Assembly (NCBI GenBank): GCA_947331495.1 | Contig: CAMZOI010000001.1 | Coordinates: 1,612,001-1,676,000 of the forward strand | Source: Erythrobacteraceae bacterium Alg239-R51 | GTDB taxonomy: Bacteria > Pseudomonadota > Alphaproteobacteria > Sphingomonadales > Sphingomonadaceae | Direction of reading: 5' to 3' | Length of the DNA: 64,000 nucleotides | Shown here: in pieces, positions 34,078-43,792 of the stretch | How the letters are laid out: each line of letters opens with the position of its first letter | Position numbering within the stretch: the stretch's first letter is position 1 | Notes under the pieces: model-generated | Told to the model about the DNA's origin: nothing | Database searches by the model: none | What the model saw: only the letters and a program-made list of their open reading frames with translations | Program-made: the position numbers and the translations under genes

Positions 34078-36390
34078 TTATTTCTTCTTGCGCCCCTGGT
34101 GGCGGATATTCTTGGGCCGGCCCCGCTGGCCCGGCTTGCGGTCCTGGCGCGGTGCCCCCTGCCCCTTGCGATGCTGCTTCTTGGGCGATGGGCGGTCACC
34201 GCGCTTCTCGATCGACGAGCCATCGCTGTCGGGTACCTCGAACTTGAGCGCGCCGGTCAGCGGGTTGGCTTCCGCCAGCTTGAGCTTCAAGCGGTCCCCC
34301 ACTGCGTATTCAGTACCGCTATTCTCGCCGACGAGCTTCTGCGCGGCCTCATCGTAGCGAAAATATTCCCGCCCTAATGTGCTGACCGGGACCAAGCCGT
34401 CACCGCCGAGCTTGTCGATGGTGGCGAAGAAGCCGAACCCTTGCACGCCAGTGATGCGGGTGTCGAAAGTTTCGCCCACGCGGCTCGAAAGCCAGGCGGC
34501 AACATAACGGTCGATCGTGTCGCGCTCGGCCTCCATCGCGCGACGCTCTGTCTGACTGATTGCATCGGTGATCTGATGCAGTGCATCGCGGTCGCGGTCC
34601 GACAGGCCTGACCCTGCCGGAATATCGCCGCCCAAGTCCTTTGGCGGCTTCGGCTGTTCGAGCTTGTAGGCATCGACCAGGCCGCGATGAACCAGCAGGT
34701 CGGCATAGCGGCGGATGGGCGAAGTGAAATGCGCATAGCTACCAAGCGCAAGACCGAAATGCCCGGCATTGGCAGGACCGTAATAAGCCTGTGTCTGGCT
34801 GCGCAGGACCGCTTCCATGATCAGCGCTTTTTCCGCGGGATCGGAAATGTCCTTGAGCATGCGATTGAACAGGCCCGGCGTGATCACCTGTCCCAACGCG
34901 AAGTTCTTCCCCTGACTGGCGAGATACTCCTTGAACGAGGCAAGTTTTTCCCTGCTCGGCGTTTCGTGGACGCGATAGACGACCGGAGCTGCCTTTTCCT
35001 CCAGCGCCTTGGCTGCAGCGACGTTGGCAGCGATCATGAAATCTTCCACTACGCGATGCGCATCGAGACGCTCGCGCACGGCGATTTCCTCGATCACGCC
35101 CTCGTCGTTGAGGCGCACCTGTCGTTCGGGCAGATCGAGATCGAGAGGATCGCGTGCCTGGCGGGCCTTGTAGAGCAGCTCCCAGGCGCCCCATAGATTG
35201 CGCAGCGCGTCATCGGCGCTGTTGTCGTCGATGGATTTTTGCGCATCTTCGTACGCGATGTTGGCTGCTAGCCGCACGATGGCGCGCGTGAAGCGCCACT
35301 TCGTCACCTTGCCCTCGGGCGAGATATGCAGGTGGCATGCCATGGCCGCACGGTCCTCGTTCTCGACCAGAGAACAGACATCGGCGCTGAGGATTTCGGG
35401 CAGCATCGGCACGACCCGGTCGGGAAAATAAACCGAATTTCCGCGCTTCCTCGCCTCGCGGTCGAGCGCGCTGCCAGGCCGGACATAGAAGCTGACATCG
35501 GCAATCGCGACGATGGCCTTGTAGCCGCCCTCGCCGTCGGGTTCGGCCCAAATGGCATCGTCGTGGTCGCGCGCATCGGCGGGATCGATTGCGACGATAG
35601 GCACATCGCGCAGATCCTCGCGCTTGTTCTCGCTCAGCGGCAGGTCGGCGACGCGCTGCGCCTCATCGAGCGCCTCTTGAGGAAACACGTGCGGAATCCC
35701 GTGCTTGGCGATCGCGATCAGGCTGAAGCTTTTCGGAGCGAGCGGATCGCCGATAACCTCGACCACCTTGACTGCCGATCGGGCCGATTTTCCCGCTCGT
35801 TCGGCGAGGACGAGCTCGCCCTGTTCCGCCCCTCCAAGGTCGGCAATGGGCGAGGAATTGCGCACGCGCTTGTCCACCGGCGCGAGCCAGGCCTTGCCGC
35901 TGCCGTCGATCTCGACGACCCCCATCAGCCCTTCGGTCCGCGCAGGAAGCTTCTTGATCGGCGTGGCGCGCCACCCCCGCTCGGTTTCCTCGTTACGCGC
36001 CAGAATGCGGTCGCCGCGCTTGAGCGCAGCCATTTTCTTGCCTTCCTTGACCGTCAGCCGCGGGGGTTTCTCATCGCTGTCCGGCGCCCAGCTCTCCGGC
36101 TCCGCGATCGCTTCGCCATCCTCGATGTCGACGACCTTGAGCACGGTAACCTTAGGCACTCCGCCCATGCGGTGATAGGCGGTGCGCTTGCCGTCGATCA
36201 GGCCTTCCTCGGCCATGTCCTTGAGGCGCTTCTTCAGGGCGATCTTTTCCTGGCCCTTGAGCCCGAACGCCTTGGCAATCTCGCGTTTTCCGGCGGGACT
36301 GTCGGAAGTCTGGATGAATTCGATTATCTGTTCGTTCGACGGTAAGCCAGCAGGCTTCCGGTTCTTGTTCTGTTTTGTCATGCGCGGCAT
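34078..36390 (-). CDS. rnr: Ribonuclease R
   Basis: 770 residues. Processive 3'-5' exoribonuclease that degrades structured RNA. N-terminal winged-helix region, cold-shock domains, the RNB catalytic domain with IDPADARDHDDAIWAE (metal-binding Asp residues) and YAHFTSPIRRYADLLVHR, an S1 domain, and a basic, Lys/Arg-rich C-terminal tail (from about residue 725). Start ATG 36390 or 36381. The M28 peptidase gene lies 12 bases upstream on the same strand. Confidence 0.96.
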   Translation of the reverse strand: MPRMTKQNKNRKPAGLPSNEQIIEFIQTSDSPAGKREIAKAFGLKGQEKIALKKRLKDMAEEGLIDGKRTAYHRMGGVPKVTVLKVVDIEDGEAIAEPESWAPDSDEKPPRLTVKEGKKMAALKRGDRILARNEETERGWRATPIKKLPARTEGLMGVVEIDGSGKAWLAPVDKRVRNSSPIADLGGAEQGELVLAERAGKSARSAVKVVEVIGDPLAPKSFSLIAIAKHGIPHVFPQEALDEAQRVADLPLSENKREDLRDVPIVAIDPADARDHDDAIWAEPDGEGGYKAIVAIADVSFYVRPGSALDREARKRGNSVYFPDRVVPMLPEILSADVCSLVENEDRAAMACHLHISPEGKVTKWRFTRAIVRLAANIAYEDAQKSIDDNSADDALRNLWGAWELLYKARQARDPLDLDLPERQVRLNDEGVIEEIAVRERLDAHRVVEDFMIAANVAAAKALEEKAAPVVYRVHETPSREKLASFKEYLASQGKNFALGQVITPGLFNRMLKDISDPAEKALIMEAVLRSQTQAYYGPANAGHFGLALGSYAHFTSPIRRYADLLVHRGLVDAYKLEQPKPPKDLGGDIPAGSGLSDRDRDALHQITDAISQTERRAMEAERDTIDRYVAAWLSSRVGETFDTRITGVQGFGFFATIDKLGGDGLVPVSTLGREYFRYDEAAQKLVGENSGTEYAVGDRLKLKLAEANPLTGALKFEVPDSDGSSIEKRGDRPSPKKQHRKGQGAPRQDRKPGQRGRPKNIRHQGRKKK

Positions 36391-36402
36391 ATGGGGATGC
36401 GT

Positions 36403-37764
36403 CTAGCGCGTGTCATCCTCCTCGGAAGGGATCGGCCCGAATTGGCCTGCCGGAACTGCGCTGGAAACCGGGCTGCGCACGCCGCTGTCGCCAGTCGCGC
36501 TGACACCGAAAATCCAGTCATCCCCACGAATGCCTTCCAGCCGGGCATTGGTCGCGACCACGTTTTCAATCACCGGCTCGGGCCGCCAATAGGGTTCGTC
36601 GGTTCGCCGTTGCCAGATCGTGTAGCCTATCGCACCGGGAACCTCTTCCCAGGCGATGTCGGTATAGGTCTGCACCGCTGCTTCCGCAGTCGAGGCGGGC
36701 GGAACGGGCGAGCGCGCCAGAGCATCGAGCGCGCGGATATTGAACTGCGTCACCTTGGCGAGATAACCGAAATCCATCTCGTCTGCCGTATCGCCGTAAA
36801 CCGTGCCGTCCTCGGTGCGCAGATCCTGGTGCTGGTGTTCGTAATCCTCCACCGCGACGGTGATGCGCACGGCCGGATAGCCTTTCTCCATGAAGGGGAT
36901 CTGGTCTCCGCCCCGCCCCATCCGGTCGACGCGCCAGATCTGCCGCACGTCGAGACCGCCTTCGCTGCCCTCGGCAAGATTGTCGAGATAACGCGAGAGG
37001 TTGCGGCTGGGACTGTCATTCTCTCCGCCCTCACGCCGTTGTGCGGCACGAATATCGCCGGTCAGATCGGCGCGCGGCCCTTCGGAGAACACCCGGACAT
37101 GATCGGCATCGCAATAACCATCGCTACCGCAACTGTTGCCCACCACGTCGTTATTGAGCACGGCCTTCACTTGCCAGCCCTGCTCTTCGGCATAGTCGGC
37201 CATCAGCCTTCCACCGTAGAGTCCCTGTTCCTCGCCAGACAGCAGGGCATAGACGATCGTGACCGGGTAGCGGCGCTGCGACAGGGCGCGGGCGGCTTCG
37301 AGAACAAGCACGGTGCCCGAACCATCGTCATTGGCGCCCGGCGCATCGCTTTCCCAGTCGAGCGGATCGGTAACGCGACTGTCGATGTGTCCCTGGACAA
37401 TCACGACCTCGTTCGGGCGCTCATATCCTCGCTGGATAGCGACTGCGTTGCGAATGCGGGTGGGTCGTGGAAGGCGGCGGCCCTCTTCGACCCGTTCGGG
37501 CGCGACGACCGTGAGGCAGCCATTACATTCCGCTGAAATCTTATTGAATTCGGAGAGCCCCCAATCAACCGCTGCGCCGATACCGCGTTCGGGATTGTCC
37601 TGCTCCGACAGCGTATGGCGCGTACCGAAGCCGACCAGCGTATCGATATCGGCGCGCAACCGGTCCTGCGACACGTCAGCCGCTGGATCGGACGGCGTGG
37701 CCGGAGCGGTTTGTGCAAAGAGCGGTGTGGAAAGAAAGGCGGCGAGCAAAACGAGCTTTTTCAT
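36403..37764 (-). CDS. Secreted M28-family zinc peptidase
   Basis: 453 residues. Signal peptide MKKLVLLAAFLSTPLFAQ. Zinc ligands and catalytic residues of M28 aminopeptidases: VQGHIDSR, GANDDGSGT, SGEEQGLYGG, NNDVVGNSCG and the final His in DYEHQHQDLR. A C-terminal fibronectin-like segment (about residues 355-440, TYTDIAWEEVPGAIGYTIW) follows. Predicted periplasmic or extracellular. Two cysteines in the N-terminal region (ECNGC) may form a disulfide. Confidence 0.92.
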   Translation of the reverse strand: MKKLVLLAAFLSTPLFAQTAPATPSDPAADVSQDRLRADIDTLVGFGTRHTLSEQDNPERGIGAAVDWGLSEFNKISAECNGCLTVVAPERVEEGRRLPRPTRIRNAVAIQRGYERPNEVVIVQGHIDSRVTDPLDWESDAPGANDDGSGTVLVLEAARALSQRRYPVTIVYALLSGEEQGLYGGRLMADYAEEQGWQVKAVLNNDVVGNSCGSDGYCDADHVRVFSEGPRADLTGDIRAAQRREGGENDSPSRNLSRYLDNLAEGSEGGLDVRQIWRVDRMGRGGDQIPFMEKGYPAVRITVAVEDYEHQHQDLRTEDGTVYGDTADEMDFGYLAKVTQFNIRALDALARSPVPPASTAEAAVQTYTDIAWEEVPGAIGYTIWQRRTDEPYWRPEPVIENVVATNARLEGIRGDDWIFGVSATGDSGVRSPVSSAVPAGQFGPIPSEEDDTR

Positions 37765-37827
37765 GACGCGCAGCTTTGCTCGCTTGCGCCACGATTACAA
37801 GTCATTGCGTCACCAAATCTGAGTAGA

Positions 37828-39369
37828 TCAGTAAGCTTTCGCCACCAGCACCCGTTCGACCGCAGGCTTGCCGGTAAAAATGCATTGCCCATCGACCGGA
37901 GCGGCATCCTTCGGCACGTTACGCAAGGTCAGCTTGTGCTCTTTCAGGCGCTCGATCACCTTGTCCAGCACATCACCGGTCGGCTTGGCCCACTGCACCT
38001 CGACCCATCCGGGATGGCGCGTGGCGGAGAAGAATTTCTCGACCTCTTCGAAGCTCGTCACATTGCGGGTGATATTCGCCTCGCGCCGCTCGCGCGCTTC
38101 GATGAAGATGGCGCTCTGCATGTCTGCCAGGATATCGGGAACGGTCTGGCCCGCGATTTCACGGGTGGGCGTCTGAAAGGCCGGTTTGCCCGTCTGCTCG
38201 TCCCACAGGCGATCGCGGCGCAGCACGCTGACCACACCGTTTTCCATGTCGCGTCCGCCGACCTCGATGATGACCGGCGCTCCTTTGCGCACCCAGTCCC
38301 AACGCTTGGCCGCCGCCTTGCCGGGACGCGTGTCGAGCAGAACCCGAACGGGTTCGTCGAGCACGTGCTGACCGGCAATGGTGGCGCGTAGGCCTTCGCA
38401 ATATTCTATCAGTTGGTCGTCTTCTGGCTTGTCGCGCAGCATGGGCAGGATCACGACCTGCTGCGGCGCAATTCGCGGTGGCAGACGCAGACCGTCATCG
38501 TCACCGTGAGTCATGATCACGCCGCCGACCATACGGGTGGACACGCCCCAGCTGGTCGTGTGGCACAAGCTCTCCCCGCCTTCGCGGTTCTGGTACTTCA
38601 TGCCGCTCGCTTCGGCGAAGTTGGTACCGAGATAATGGCTGGTTCCCGCTTGCAGCGCCTTGCCATCCTGCATCATCGCCTCGATGGACCAGGTCTCGAC
38701 CGCGCCGGGAAATCGTTCGTTCTCAGGCTTCTCGCCCGCGATGACCGGCAGGGCGAGATCTTCCTCGGCAAAGGAGCGATAGACCTCGAGCATGGCCAGG
38801 GTGTGTTCCCTAGCCTCGGTCTCGTCGGCGTGGGCCGTATGGCCTTCCTGCCATAGAAACTCGCTGGTCCGCAGGAACATACGGGTGCGCATTTCCCATC
38901 GCACCACGTTCGCCCATTGGTTCAGCTTCAAGGGCAAATCGCGCCAACTGCGTATCCAGCGCGCCATGGCATCGCCGAATATTGTTTCGGATGTCGGGCG
39001 GACGACCAGCGGTTCTTCCAGCTTCGCGTCGGGGTCGGGAACCAGTCCGCCATCGCTACCGGCAATCAGCCGATGATGCGTGACGACCGCCATTTCCTTG
39101 GCGAAGCCTTCGACATGTTCGGCCTCGCGCTCGAAATTCGAAAGCGGAATGAAGATCGGGAAATAGACGTTCTGATGTCCGGTCGCCTTGATCCTGTCGT
39201 CGAGCAGGCGCTGCATCCGCTCCCAGATTCCGAACCCCCAAGGCCGGATCACCATGCAACCGCGCACACCCGATTCCTCGGCCATTTCGGCAGCGGCTAT
39301 GACTTCCTGATACCAGGCGGCGAAATCGTCGGCGCGCGTGGTGTTCAGCGCATGGCGGATCTGGGCCAC
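37828..39369 (-). CDS. proS: Prolyl-tRNA synthetase, archaeal/eukaryote-like type
   Basis: 513 residues. Class II synthetase with motif 2 NQWANVVRWEMRTRMFLRTSEF and motif 3 region WGVSTRMVGGVIMTHGDD. The layout (KALQAGTSHYLGTNFAEASG, then LRLPPRIAPQQVVILPM, and a C-terminal extra domain ending in a Tyr, VAKAY) is the archaeal/eukaryal-like form, lacking the bacterial editing insertion. Most alphaproteobacteria I know use the short bacterial type, so this is a type switch. Codon use looks like the neighbours. Confidence 0.94.
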   Translation of the reverse strand: MAQIRHALNTTRADDFAAWYQEVIAAAEMAEESGVRGCMVIRPWGFGIWERMQRLLDDRIKATGHQNVYFPIFIPLSNFEREAEHVEGFAKEMAVVTHHRLIAGSDGGLVPDPDAKLEEPLVVRPTSETIFGDAMARWIRSWRDLPLKLNQWANVVRWEMRTRMFLRTSEFLWQEGHTAHADETEAREHTLAMLEVYRSFAEEDLALPVIAGEKPENERFPGAVETWSIEAMMQDGKALQAGTSHYLGTNFAEASGMKYQNREGGESLCHTTSWGVSTRMVGGVIMTHGDDDGLRLPPRIAPQQVVILPMLRDKPEDDQLIEYCEGLRATIAGQHVLDEPVRVLLDTRPGKAAAKRWDWVRKGAPVIIEVGGRDMENGVVSVLRRDRLWDEQTGKPAFQTPTREIAGQTVPDILADMQSAIFIEARERREANITRNVTSFEEVEKFFSATRHPGWVEVQWAKPTGDVLDKVIERLKEHKLTLRNVPKDAAPVDGQCIFTGKPAVERVLVAKAY

Positions 39370-39416
39370 GTGTTTTCCTGTGTGTTGCTAGACGGACAGC
39401 GCGGGCGCCGATGCCG

Positions 39417-39983
39417 TCATTTGCTCATCTCGTCCAGTTTCTTCTGCATCGTCGCCATCTGTTCGCGCATCTGGGCAAGTTCGTCGGACTGGTCGGTTCT
39501 GGTCGGGGCCCCGACCTTGTTCAGGCCTGGTTTGCGCGTTCCGGGTATGAGAACCTCGGCAGCGTTCTGCATCATCTTGAAATTGGCCTCGGCCATCTTG
39601 GCGAGAGGATTGGCCTCGATCCCCTTGGCAAAGGCGGCTTGCAGCTGTTCACGGTTCTTGCGCAGATTCGCCATGCTGGCTTCGAGATAGCTCGGCATCA
39701 TCGCCTGCATGGAATTGCCATACATCGAGATAAGATCGCGCAGGAAGCTGACCGGTAGCATATGTGCGCCCTGGCTCTCCTCCTCGACGATGATCTGCGT
39801 CAGGATCGTATGCGTGATATCGTCGCCGCTCTTGGCGTCGATGACCTGGAAGTCGACGTTTTCACGCACCATTCCAGCGAGATCGTCCAGCGTGATGTAG
39901 CTGCTGGTATCGGTGTTGTAGAGCCGACGGTTGGCATATTTCTTGATCGTGATCGGTTCGCCCTCGGCGGTGCGCTTGGCCAT
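39417..39983 (-). CDS. phaR: Polyhydroxyalkanoate synthesis regulator PhaR
   Basis: 188 residues. DNA-binding N-terminal PHB/PHA accumulation regulator domain (ITIKKYANRRLYNTDTSSYI, then LDDLAGMVRE) followed by a second domain (ILTQIIVEEESQG) and a coiled C-terminus rich in Met and Gln. PhaR represses phasin and PHA genes and is released by binding the polymer. No phaC or phaP is in the window. 47 bases upstream of proS, 68 bases downstream of alr. Confidence 0.92.
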   Translation of the reverse strand: MAKRTAEGEPITIKKYANRRLYNTDTSSYITLDDLAGMVRENVDFQVIDAKSGDDITHTILTQIIVEEESQGAHMLPVSFLRDLISMYGNSMQAMMPSYLEASMANLRKNREQLQAAFAKGIEANPLAKMAEANFKMMQNAAEVLIPGTRKPGLNKVGAPTRTDQSDELAQMREQMATMQKKLDEMSK

Positions 39984-40051
39984 GACTGCTTGCTCCCCAA
40001 TTCAGCAGTGAGCATTTCTCTTAGCACGTGCAATATGTGCAGCGCAACACG

Positions 40052-41095
40052 CTAGGCCGCGCGGTTGAAGCGATGGCCAAGAACAGTGAGCAATTCATAT
40101 TGCGAAAGAGATGTTTGCCGCGCCGCATCCGGAAGGTGGTAAGGCAATTCCACCCAGTCACCTTCCTGCAGCTCCGGCGCAGCCGTCAGGTCGATCACAA
40201 TCATGTCCATCGACACCTTGCCGAGTATGGGAAGCCAGGTCTCGCCATAAGCGAAATGCGCTCCGCCCCAGGCGCGAAGGATGCCATCGGCATAACCGAG
40301 CGACACGACCCCTACGCGCATGTCCTCGGACGCCGTGAAAGTTGCGTTGTAGCCAACCGTATCGCCTGCGCGCAGTCGGCGCGTCTGGATCACCTGCGCT
40401 TCGGGATAGGCGACCTGCGCGATCCGGCCCTCCAGCGCCGGTGACGGGACGCCCCCGTAAAGCGCAAGACCTGGGCGCGTCAGGTCAAGGTGGAATTCCT
40501 CGCCGAGCGCGATGCCCGCGCTGTTGGCGAGACTCGTTTCGCGGTGCGGCAGTTTCGCGATCGCTTCGCGAAAGGCATCGAGCTGCTGCGCGTTCTTCGT
40601 ACTGTCCTCGTCGGCGCAGGCGAGGTGCGACATCAACACCTGGATGTCGAGCGAGGCGAGGACGGGGTCTCCGATCTCTTGCGGTGAAATCCCGAGCCGG
40701 TTGATCCCGGTATCGATCATCACATGGCAAGGGCCGCCGCCGGTTTCCGACCACAGCTTTGCCTGCCGAAGGCTGTCGATTACCGGCACAGCGCCGCTCG
40801 CTCGCGCGTATTGCGCCTCCTCGAAATTGCCCGGCCCATGCAGCACGGCGACCTGCTCTGCTGGAACATGAGCAATGACGTCAGGCACCTCCCCCCAATG
40901 CGCGACGAAGAAATCACGGCATCCCGCATCGCGAAGGACCGGCACGCAATCGTCGACACCGAGACCGTAGCAATTGGCCTTTACCGCTGCGCCGGCGCGC
41001 GCGGCGCCCGACATGGCATCGAGCGTGCGCCAATTTTCCGCCAGCGCATCGCGATCGAGACGCAGCCGCAGGGTCGGCGGGGGAAGACCAGTCAA
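40052..41095 (-). CDS. alr: Alanine racemase
   Basis: PLP enzyme making D-Ala for peptidoglycan. 347 residues: PLP lysine K39 in GAAVKANCYGLG, MIDTGINRLG, SHLACADE, catalytic Tyr in VGYNATF and KVSMDMIVIDLT. Start TTG at 41095, overlapping the transporter stop in TTGA; a much longer frame upstream only mirrors the transporter gene. In many alphaproteobacteria alr sits near radA-cvpA, as here, but separated by two extra genes. Confidence 0.94.
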   Translation of the reverse strand: MTGLPPPTLRLRLDRDALAENWRTLDAMSGAARAGAAVKANCYGLGVDDCVPVLRDAGCRDFFVAHWGEVPDVIAHVPAEQVAVLHGPGNFEEAQYARASGAVPVIDSLRQAKLWSETGGGPCHVMIDTGINRLGISPQEIGDPVLASLDIQVLMSHLACADEDSTKNAQQLDAFREAIAKLPHRETSLANSAGIALGEEFHLDLTRPGLALYGGVPSPALEGRIAQVAYPEAQVIQTRRLRAGDTVGYNATFTASEDMRVGVVSLGYADGILRAWGGAHFAYGETWLPILGKVSMDMIVIDLTAAPELQEGDWVELPYHLPDAARQTSLSQYELLTVLGHRFNRAA

Positions 41096-42756
41096 GGGAT
41101 GCTGGGCGCGACTGGCGGGGCCTTGTCGCTCTCCTCGAAATCTCGCGGTGGTCCGCCGGGCAGTCCCCACCACGCCACGATCACGCCGAAGGCGACAACA
41201 GCCCACGTATACCATAAGCCCGCATAGACATCGCCTGTCCGGGCGACGATGATCCCAGCGATCAGGGGCAGGAACCCGCCCAGATATCCGGCACCGATAT
41301 GATAGGGTATCGACATCGAACTGTAGCGGATCCGGGCCGGAAACATTTCGGACAGGAGCGCGGCGACCGAGCCATAGGTCAAGGCGGACAGCACGCCCAT
41401 GACGAGCAGCAGCGCGCCGATGCCAAGAATGTTGATGAACGGTGGTTGCTGTCTCTCGAAGTTGAAACCTCTTGCCGACAGGGCGGTCTGCAAACCATCG
41501 CGCCTGGCTGCGCTGTCTACCAGCCACGCACTCGGTATCGCCACCGGCTCGCCGGAGACGGTCACTCCCAGGTCGCTGCCGGGTTCGACGGAATAGGCCA
41601 CCCCGCTGGCAGTCAGCGTCTCCAGCACTTTGCCACATGTGCTTTGCTCGCGGTCGAACAGTTCGGCAAAGGGATCGGTGGTGCAATTCTGGCCCGAAAC
41701 CACGACCGGGTTCTGCTCGGCTGCGCGGGCAAGGCCGGGATTGGCGAGGCTGCCCATGGTCCAGAAAATAGGGAATAGCAGGACGAGAGTCAGGACCGCA
41801 CCGATCAGGATCGGTTTCCTGCGTCCCACGCGGTCTGACCATTTGCCCACCACCAGATAGAAACTCATCGAAATGAGCCCGGCGATCAGCAGGATCCATT
41901 CCACGGTCCCTTCGTCCACCCGCATGTCGCGCCGCAGAAAGCTGAGCGAGGAGAAGAACGCGGTGTACCAGATCGTCGTCAGGACACCGGTGATGCCGAA
42001 CAGTGCAACGAAGATGCGTTTCGGATTGCCCGGATAGGTCAGGCTTTCCTTGAACGGATTGGCACTGGTTTCACCGGCGGCCTTCATGGCCTGGAACACC
42101 GGGCTCTCGGACAGCTTCAAGCGCATCCACAAGGATATGCCGAGCAACACGATCGACAGCAGGAACGGCACGCGCCAACCCCATGCCGCGAAATCATCCT
42201 CCGCGATCAGGGCCCGGCAGATCAGCACCACCGCGATCGACAGCACGAAACCGCCCACGACGCTGGCCTGGATGAAACTTGTGTAGAAGCCACGTTTTTC
42301 CGGTGGAGCATGTTCGGCAACATAAATTGCCGCGCCGCCATATTCCCCGCCCAGCGCCAGACCTTGCAATATGCGCAGCCCGATCACGATAATCGGAGCT
42401 GCAAGACCGATGCTTGCCGCGCTAGGGATCATGCCGACGCCCGCCGTGGCGATGCCCATGAGCGTCACGGTGACGAGAAACGTGTACTTGCGCCCCAGCC
42501 TGTCTCCCAGAAAGCCGAACAGGATCGCGCCGAGTGGCCGGAAGCCGAAGCCGACTGCAAAACCCGCCCACACGAGCAGAATTTGCAAGGTCTCGTTATC
42601 GCTCGGAAAGAAGGCGGCGCCAATCAGCCCCGCGAGCGTGCCGTAGATAAAGAAATCGTACCACTCGAAGATGGTCCCCGCGCTGCTGGCCGCGATAACC
42701 AGCCGGATTTCCTTGTCGGTCGGTTCCCTGAGCCTGGCGGCGGTGCCTGCGGACAT
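41092..42756 (-). CDS. MFS transporter, metabolite:H+ symporter family
   Basis: 554 residues with about 12 membrane spans. Family motif G-x-x-x-D-R-x-G-R in FGFLGDRLGRKYT; FEWYDFFIYGTL near the N-terminus and ALGGEYGGAAIYVAEHAP are typical of the MHS group (ProP, KgtP). A loop of roughly 120 residues between the two last sets of helices carries two Cys (NCTTDPFAELFDREQSTC), which could form a disulfide. Substrate unknown, probably an organic acid or osmolyte. 4-base overlap with alr. Confidence 0.9.
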   Translation of the reverse strand: MSAGTAARLREPTDKEIRLVIAASSAGTIFEWYDFFIYGTLAGLIGAAFFPSDNETLQILLVWAGFAVGFGFRPLGAILFGFLGDRLGRKYTFLVTVTLMGIATAGVGMIPSAASIGLAAPIIVIGLRILQGLALGGEYGGAAIYVAEHAPPEKRGFYTSFIQASVVGGFVLSIAVVLICRALIAEDDFAAWGWRVPFLLSIVLLGISLWMRLKLSESPVFQAMKAAGETSANPFKESLTYPGNPKRIFVALFGITGVLTTIWYTAFFSSLSFLRRDMRVDEGTVEWILLIAGLISMSFYLVVGKWSDRVGRRKPILIGAVLTLVLLFPIFWTMGSLANPGLARAAEQNPVVVSGQNCTTDPFAELFDREQSTCGKVLETLTASGVAYSVEPGSDLGVTVSGEPVAIPSAWLVDSAARRDGLQTALSARGFNFERQQPPFINILGIGALLLVMGVLSALTYGSVAALLSEMFPARIRYSSMSIPYHIGAGYLGGFLPLIAGIIVARTGDVYAGLWYTWAVVAFGVIVAWWGLPGGPPRDFEESDKAPPVAPSIP

Positions 42757-42795
42757 TTCTGCGCTCCCTCTCGCGAATTGTCGTTTCGCGACGCC

Positions 42796-43230
42796 TTAGC
42801 GCTCGCCCCTGCCCTTGGAAAGCGCGTCAAGCGCGGCTCTCCACGGCAGAAGAATTGCCTCGTGCCGACCCTTGTGAGGAAGAGCCGGTACGAGTTGTTC
42901 GAAACGGGGCCACTCGGGAAGGGCGCCAGTACCTTTCAGCCAGGCATCGATTTCGTGTTCCGCCTGTTCAAGCGCGGCTCGGGTCTTTCCGTGAGCCTCG
43001 CTTGCGAAGATCGCCGCAGCCGCCTGGCCGACGGCGCATGCCGAGACGCGCAGACCGATCGGGCCGAGCGTATCCGTGCCATTATGCGACAGCACGATCT
43101 CGCTGCCACAGGTTCGTGACCGAGCGCGCCCTTGCATCGGTGTCTCCGGGATCAAGGGATGGTCGGCCAGCTCCACGGCAAGACCAAGGAGGCCAGGCGA
43201 ATAGAGAGCACTGCTCCTCGCCTCGGTCAT
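42796..43230 (-). CDS. IscU/NifU-like Fe-S scaffold-type protein, third Cys missing
   Basis: 144 residues. N-terminal IscU-like pattern with Cys41 (RSRTCGSEIVL) and Cys65 (VSACAVGQAAAAIFA). The region where the third cluster ligand sits in IscU reads ALPHKGRHEAILLPWRAAL and has no Cys. So it may no longer build clusters as IscU does. It overlaps cvpA by 4 bases (ATGA), between the radA-cvpA pair and the MFS-alr pair. Confidence 0.8.
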   Translation of the reverse strand: MTEARSSALYSPGLLGLAVELADHPLIPETPMQGRARSRTCGSEIVLSHNGTDTLGPIGLRVSACAVGQAAAAIFASEAHGKTRAALEQAEHEIDAWLKGTGALPEWPRFEQLVPALPHKGRHEAILLPWRAALDALSKGRGER

Positions 43231-43778
43231 TCACCCGTCGCTTCGGTGATACCTGTGTCTTCGTCCGCCTGTTCCTCGCCCCGCAGGCGTGCCCGCCTTT
43301 CAGCCAGTATCTCGACGATCGAACGCGATCCTGCGTCCACCAGTTCATAGCTGCGTGCGGTCGTTATCCATGCCGGGCGCCCCTTGTAACCCCAGACCGA
43401 ATCGTAACCCAGAACCAGCAGCGAAAAGGCGATGATGACGATGACCATGCCCTTGAGCGCCCCGAAGCCGAAACCCAGCACGCGATCGATTGGGCTGAGC
43501 ACGGATTTGCGCGACGCTTCGCCGATATTGCTGGCGATGACTTTCATCGCCGCATAGGGGATCAACAAGAGCAAGACGAAAGCCAGCAGCGCCGTCGTAA
43601 TGTCACTGCCGAGGTAATCCTGCATCGCCAGCGTCAGAGGCGTGTGCAGATACCGAATGGCGAAGGCTGCGAGTATCCAGGCCGCAAGGCTGAGAACTTC
43701 CTGCACGAAGCCGCGCATGAACCCGCCGACCGATGCGATGCCGACGATAAGCAGAACCAGAAAATCGAAACCCGTCAT
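43227..43778 (-). CDS. cvpA: CvpA family membrane protein
   Basis: 183 residues with four hydrophobic segments (FLVLLIVGIASVGGFM, LAAWILAAFAIRY, LLAFVLLLLIPYAAMKVI, GMVIVIIAFSLLVLG) and the conserved SPIDRVLGFGFGALKG loop. Named after colicin V production; membrane protein with links to envelope stress. 14 bases downstream of radA; ATG 43778. Confidence 0.9.
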   Translation of the reverse strand: MTGFDFLVLLIVGIASVGGFMRGFVQEVLSLAAWILAAFAIRYLHTPLTLAMQDYLGSDITTALLAFVLLLLIPYAAMKVIASNIGEASRKSVLSPIDRVLGFGFGALKGMVIVIIAFSLLVLGYDSVWGYKGRPAWITTARSYELVDAGSRSIVEILAERRARLRGEEQADEDTGITEATGE

Positions 43779-43792
43779 AGACGACAGGCGAG

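Noticed and set aside
41096..41899. N-terminal extension of alanine racemase
   Set aside because: The extension is antiframe of the MFS gene; the racemase fold starts at TTG 41095.
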